Of a stretch of DNA of 64,000 nucleotides, positions 62,127 to 64,000 are shown one piece after another. This DNA comes from Chitinophaga sp. Ak27 (GTDB taxonomy: Bacteria; Bacteroidota; Bacteroidia; Chitinophagales; Chitinophagaceae). Numbering within the stretch: position 1 is the first letter of the stretch; each line of letters opens with the position of its first letter. Both the position numbers and the translations under genes were made by a program. The notes below the pieces were generated by a model that did not search any database, was not told the DNA's origin, and worked only from the letters and a program-made list of their open reading frames with translations. Location: NCBI RefSeq assembly GCF_012726295.1, contig NZ_JABAOB010000001.1:806001-870000 (forward strand), given 5' to 3'.

Positions 62127-63125
62127 ATGAACATATCCGTAATCGTTCCTTTAAAAAACGAAGAAGAATCATTACCTGAACTGACCGCATGGATTGAGAG
62201 GGTGATGGATGCCCATCATTTTACCTACGAGGTATGGATGATAGACGATGGCAGCACCGACGACTCCTGGAACGTTATCCAGCAACTGGCGGCGCAAAAT
62301 CCACGTATCAAGGGGATTAAATTTCAGCGTAATTATGGCAAATCTGCTGCCCTCAATGAAGGCTTCAGCGCCGCGCAGGGCGATGTGGTAATTACCATGG
62401 ATGCCGACCTGCAGGATAGCCCGGATGAAATACCTGAATTATACCGCATGATCATGGAAGACGGATATGACCTGGTGAGCGGATGGAAAAAGAAACGTTA
62501 CGATAATACCTTTACCAAAAATATTCCTTCCAAGCTATACAACTATACGACCACCCGTATGAGCGGAGTAAAGCTGCATGACATGAACTGCGGCCTTAAA
62601 TCCTATCGCAAAAAGGTCGTTAAATCTATCGAGGTATACGGTGAAATGCACCGCTATATCCCGGTAATAGCCAAATGGAACGGATTCAGGAAAATCGGAG
62701 AAAAAGTAGTGGAACACCGCGCCCGCAAATACGGCGTCACCAAATTCGGCCTGGAACGCTTTATCAACGGCTTCCTCGATCTGGCCACCATTATGTTTAT
62801 CGGCAAATTCGGCAAACGTCCCATGCACCTTTTCGGCGCCCTGGGCTCACTCTGCTTTTTTGTGGGTTTTGTAGTAGCGGCCTACCTGGCCCTCGCCAAA
62901 ATCTTTTTCGATAAAGTGAACATGACAGACCGGCCGCTTTTCTACTTTGGGTTGCTCTGCATGATTATTGGTTCTCAACTGTTCCTTACCGGGTTTATAG
63001 GAGAACTGGTAACCCGCAACGCCACCGAACGCAATGCTTACCTGGTGGAAGAGCGGATGGATCACACCCAACCGGTTACAGATTACGATCTGCAAGTGTC
63101 AAACCTGGCGGAGAGACGCCTCTAA
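62127..63125 (+). CDS. Glycosyltransferase family 2, polyprenyl-phosphate type with C-terminal membrane helices
   Basis: 332 residues. GT2 core at 1-230 with SVIVPLKNEEESLPEL, MIDDGSTDDSW, and VITMDADLQDSP (DxD). Two C-terminal helices (about 235-300: LFGALGSLCFFVGFVVAAYL and PLFYFGLLCMIIGSQLFLTG). The layout matches dolichol/undecaprenyl-phosphate mannosyl- or glucosyltransferases (DPM1/GtrB). It transfers sugar to a lipid carrier at the inner membrane. It is followed 17 bases later by a GT4 gene. Confidence 0.9.
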   Translation: MNISVIVPLKNEEESLPELTAWIERVMDAHHFTYEVWMIDDGSTDDSWNVIQQLAAQNPRIKGIKFQRNYGKSAALNEGFSAAQGDVVITMDADLQDSPDEIPELYRMIMEDGYDLVSGWKKKRYDNTFTKNIPSKLYNYTTTRMSGVKLHDMNCGLKSYRKKVVKSIEVYGEMHRYIPVIAKWNGFRKIGEKVVEHRARKYGVTKFGLERFINGFLDLATIMFIGKFGKRPMHLFGALGSLCFFVGFVVAAYLALAKIFFDKVNMTDRPLFYFGLLCMIIGSQLFLTGFIGELVTRNATERNAYLVEERMDHTQPVTDYDLQVSNLAERRL

Positions 63126-63142
63126 TCCCGTAATTTGTAGCT

Positions 63143-64000
63143 ATGTCCAACAAAAAGAAAATACTTATTTTAGGTACAGCCTACCCTTTCCGGGGTGGGC
63201 TGGCTGCTTATAACGAGCGGCTGGCAGAAGAACTGCAACAAACAGACGATGTGGAAATCTGGACATTTACCATTCAGTATCCCAAACTCTTCTTCCCGGG
63301 AAAAAGTCAGTTCTCCAGCGATCCCGCTCCCTCGCACCTTCGGATCAAACGGCTCATTAATTCCGTAAATCCGCTCAACTGGCTGATCGTAGGCCGCAAA
63401 ATCCGGAAAATGAACCCAGATATTATTATTACAAAATACTGGCTGCCTATTATGGGGCCTGCATTGGGCTCATTGTTGAGACTGGGGAAAAGGAAAAATA
63501 CTAAAGTCATCGCTGTGCTCGATAACGTGGTACCACATGAGAAACGTCCGGGCGACGTGGCCTTCACCAAATATTTCCTGAAACCGGTAGATGCCTTCAT
63601 CGCCATGAGTCAGTCGGTACTCAACGACTTGCGGGTGTTTGAACCTTCTAAAAAAGTATCGCTCATCCCCCATCCTATTTACGATAATTACGGCGCCCTG
63701 ATCAGCAAGGAAGCTGCCAGAGCACAGCTGAAGCTGCAACCCAGCAAACGCTATATCCTGTTTTTTGGATTCATCCGTCAATATAAAGGACTGGACCTGC
63801 TGCTGCAGGCCATGGCAGACGAGCGACTCAAAAAGCTGGATGTACACGCTATCGTTGCAGGAGAATATTACGAAGATGCCGCTCCTTACCTGGAATTGCT
63901 CCAAAAGTTACAACTGGGCAACCGGGTACTGATGCATACCGACTTTATTCCCAATGAAGCGGTGAAAAACTATTTCTGCGCTGCCGACCTGGTAGTGCAG
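63143..64000 (+). CDS. Glycosyltransferase family 4, cut by the window end
   Basis: The ATG at 63143 gives MSNKKKILILGTAYPFRGG, and 286 codons are visible before the window ends. The GT-B fold is clear: FRGGLAAYNERLAEEL at the donor site, SKKVSLIPHPIYDNYG, and the second-domain start YILFFGFIRQYKGLDLLL. The catalytic E-x7-E region lies beyond the end. It follows the GT2 gene by 17 bases and probably works in the same surface glycan pathway. Confidence 0.85.
   Translation, partial: MSNKKKILILGTAYPFRGGLAAYNERLAEELQQTDDVEIWTFTIQYPKLFFPGKSQFSSDPAPSHLRIKRLINSVNPLNWLIVGRKIRKMNPDIIITKYWLPIMGPALGSLLRLGKRKNTKVIAVLDNVVPHEKRPGDVAFTKYFLKPVDAFIAMSQSVLNDLRVFEPSKKVSLIPHPIYDNYGALISKEAARAQLKLQPSKRYILFFGFIRQYKGLDLLLQAMADERLKKLDVHAIVAGEYYEDAAPYLELLQKLQLGNRVLMHTDFIPNEAVKNYFCAADLVVQ

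Noticed and set aside
1..64000. tRNA, rRNA, CRISPR array, prophage or insertion sequence
   Set aside because: None was recognised on either strand by reading; a dedicated search could still find weak ones.

Overview
The window looks like chromosome from a Bacteroidota bacterium, most probably Chitinophagaceae (Chitinophaga or a close relative). The reasons are a type IX secretion (CHU_C / gliding type B) sorting domain on a 1204-residue protease, a carboxypeptidase-regulatory/outer-membrane beta-barrel protein, DUF4199 and DUF6304 proteins, lipoproteins with Bacteroidota-style lipoboxes, and several promoters of the TTTG / TAnnTTTG type. The genus is inferred from gene content and style, not proven. 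I saw no rRNA, tRNA, CRISPR array, prophage or intact insertion sequence.

Layout. 1-5057 (minus): operon of a planctomycete-type cytochrome lipoprotein (PSCyt1/DUF1549/DUF1553), a DUF1501 Tat protein, an NHL beta-propeller and a truncated membrane protein. 5316-11496 (minus): tightly coupled eight-gene operon of FAD oxidoreductase, methyltransferase, type III polyketide synthase, enoyl-reductase-like SDR, hotdog dehydratase, ketosynthase, acyl carrier protein and phosphopantetheinyl transferase, i.e. a type III PKS with its own partial type II FAS set. 11728-15595: histone H1-like protein, GNAT acetyltransferase and three lipoproteins. 15726-18702 (minus): PIG-L deacetylase, GT4 glycosyltransferase and a six-hairpin glycosidase, linked by overlaps or a 2-base gap. 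18820-18979: a promoter and intrinsic terminator with no gene between them (candidate small RNA or leader), followed by an MsbA-like ABC exporter. 20912-38257: mixed genes (glycosyltransferase, nuclease, S41 protease, AraC regulator, esterase-like hydrolase, T9SS metalloprotease, MFS, TfoX-like, Na+/H+ antiporter, GH3, class V aminotransferase).

39376-41877: an EF-G paralogue preceded by a long leader with two short ORFs and two terminators, suggestive of ribosome-controlled attenuation. 42598-49938: dusB, then a plus-strand cluster of disulfide reductase, EgtV/EgtU-like ABC transporter, egtB and egtD, which reads as an ergothioneine locus combining synthesis, uptake and perhaps redox recycling. 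50593-59047: outer-membrane barrel, DsbA-like protein, OmpA-family lipoprotein, LacI regulator and DPP IV-like peptidase, with two copies of a palindromic repeat whose arms covary and a pair of LacI-type operators lying between gene ends. 59201-64000: HEAT-repeat protein, a dihydroorotase homologue that has lost its metal ligands, DUF4199 protein and two glycosyltransferases, the last cut by the window end.

The best candidates for something under-described are the type III PKS/FAS hybrid operon, the attenuator leader of the EF-G paralogue, the five-gene ergothioneine cluster, the covarying palindromic repeat and the orphan tandem LacI operators.
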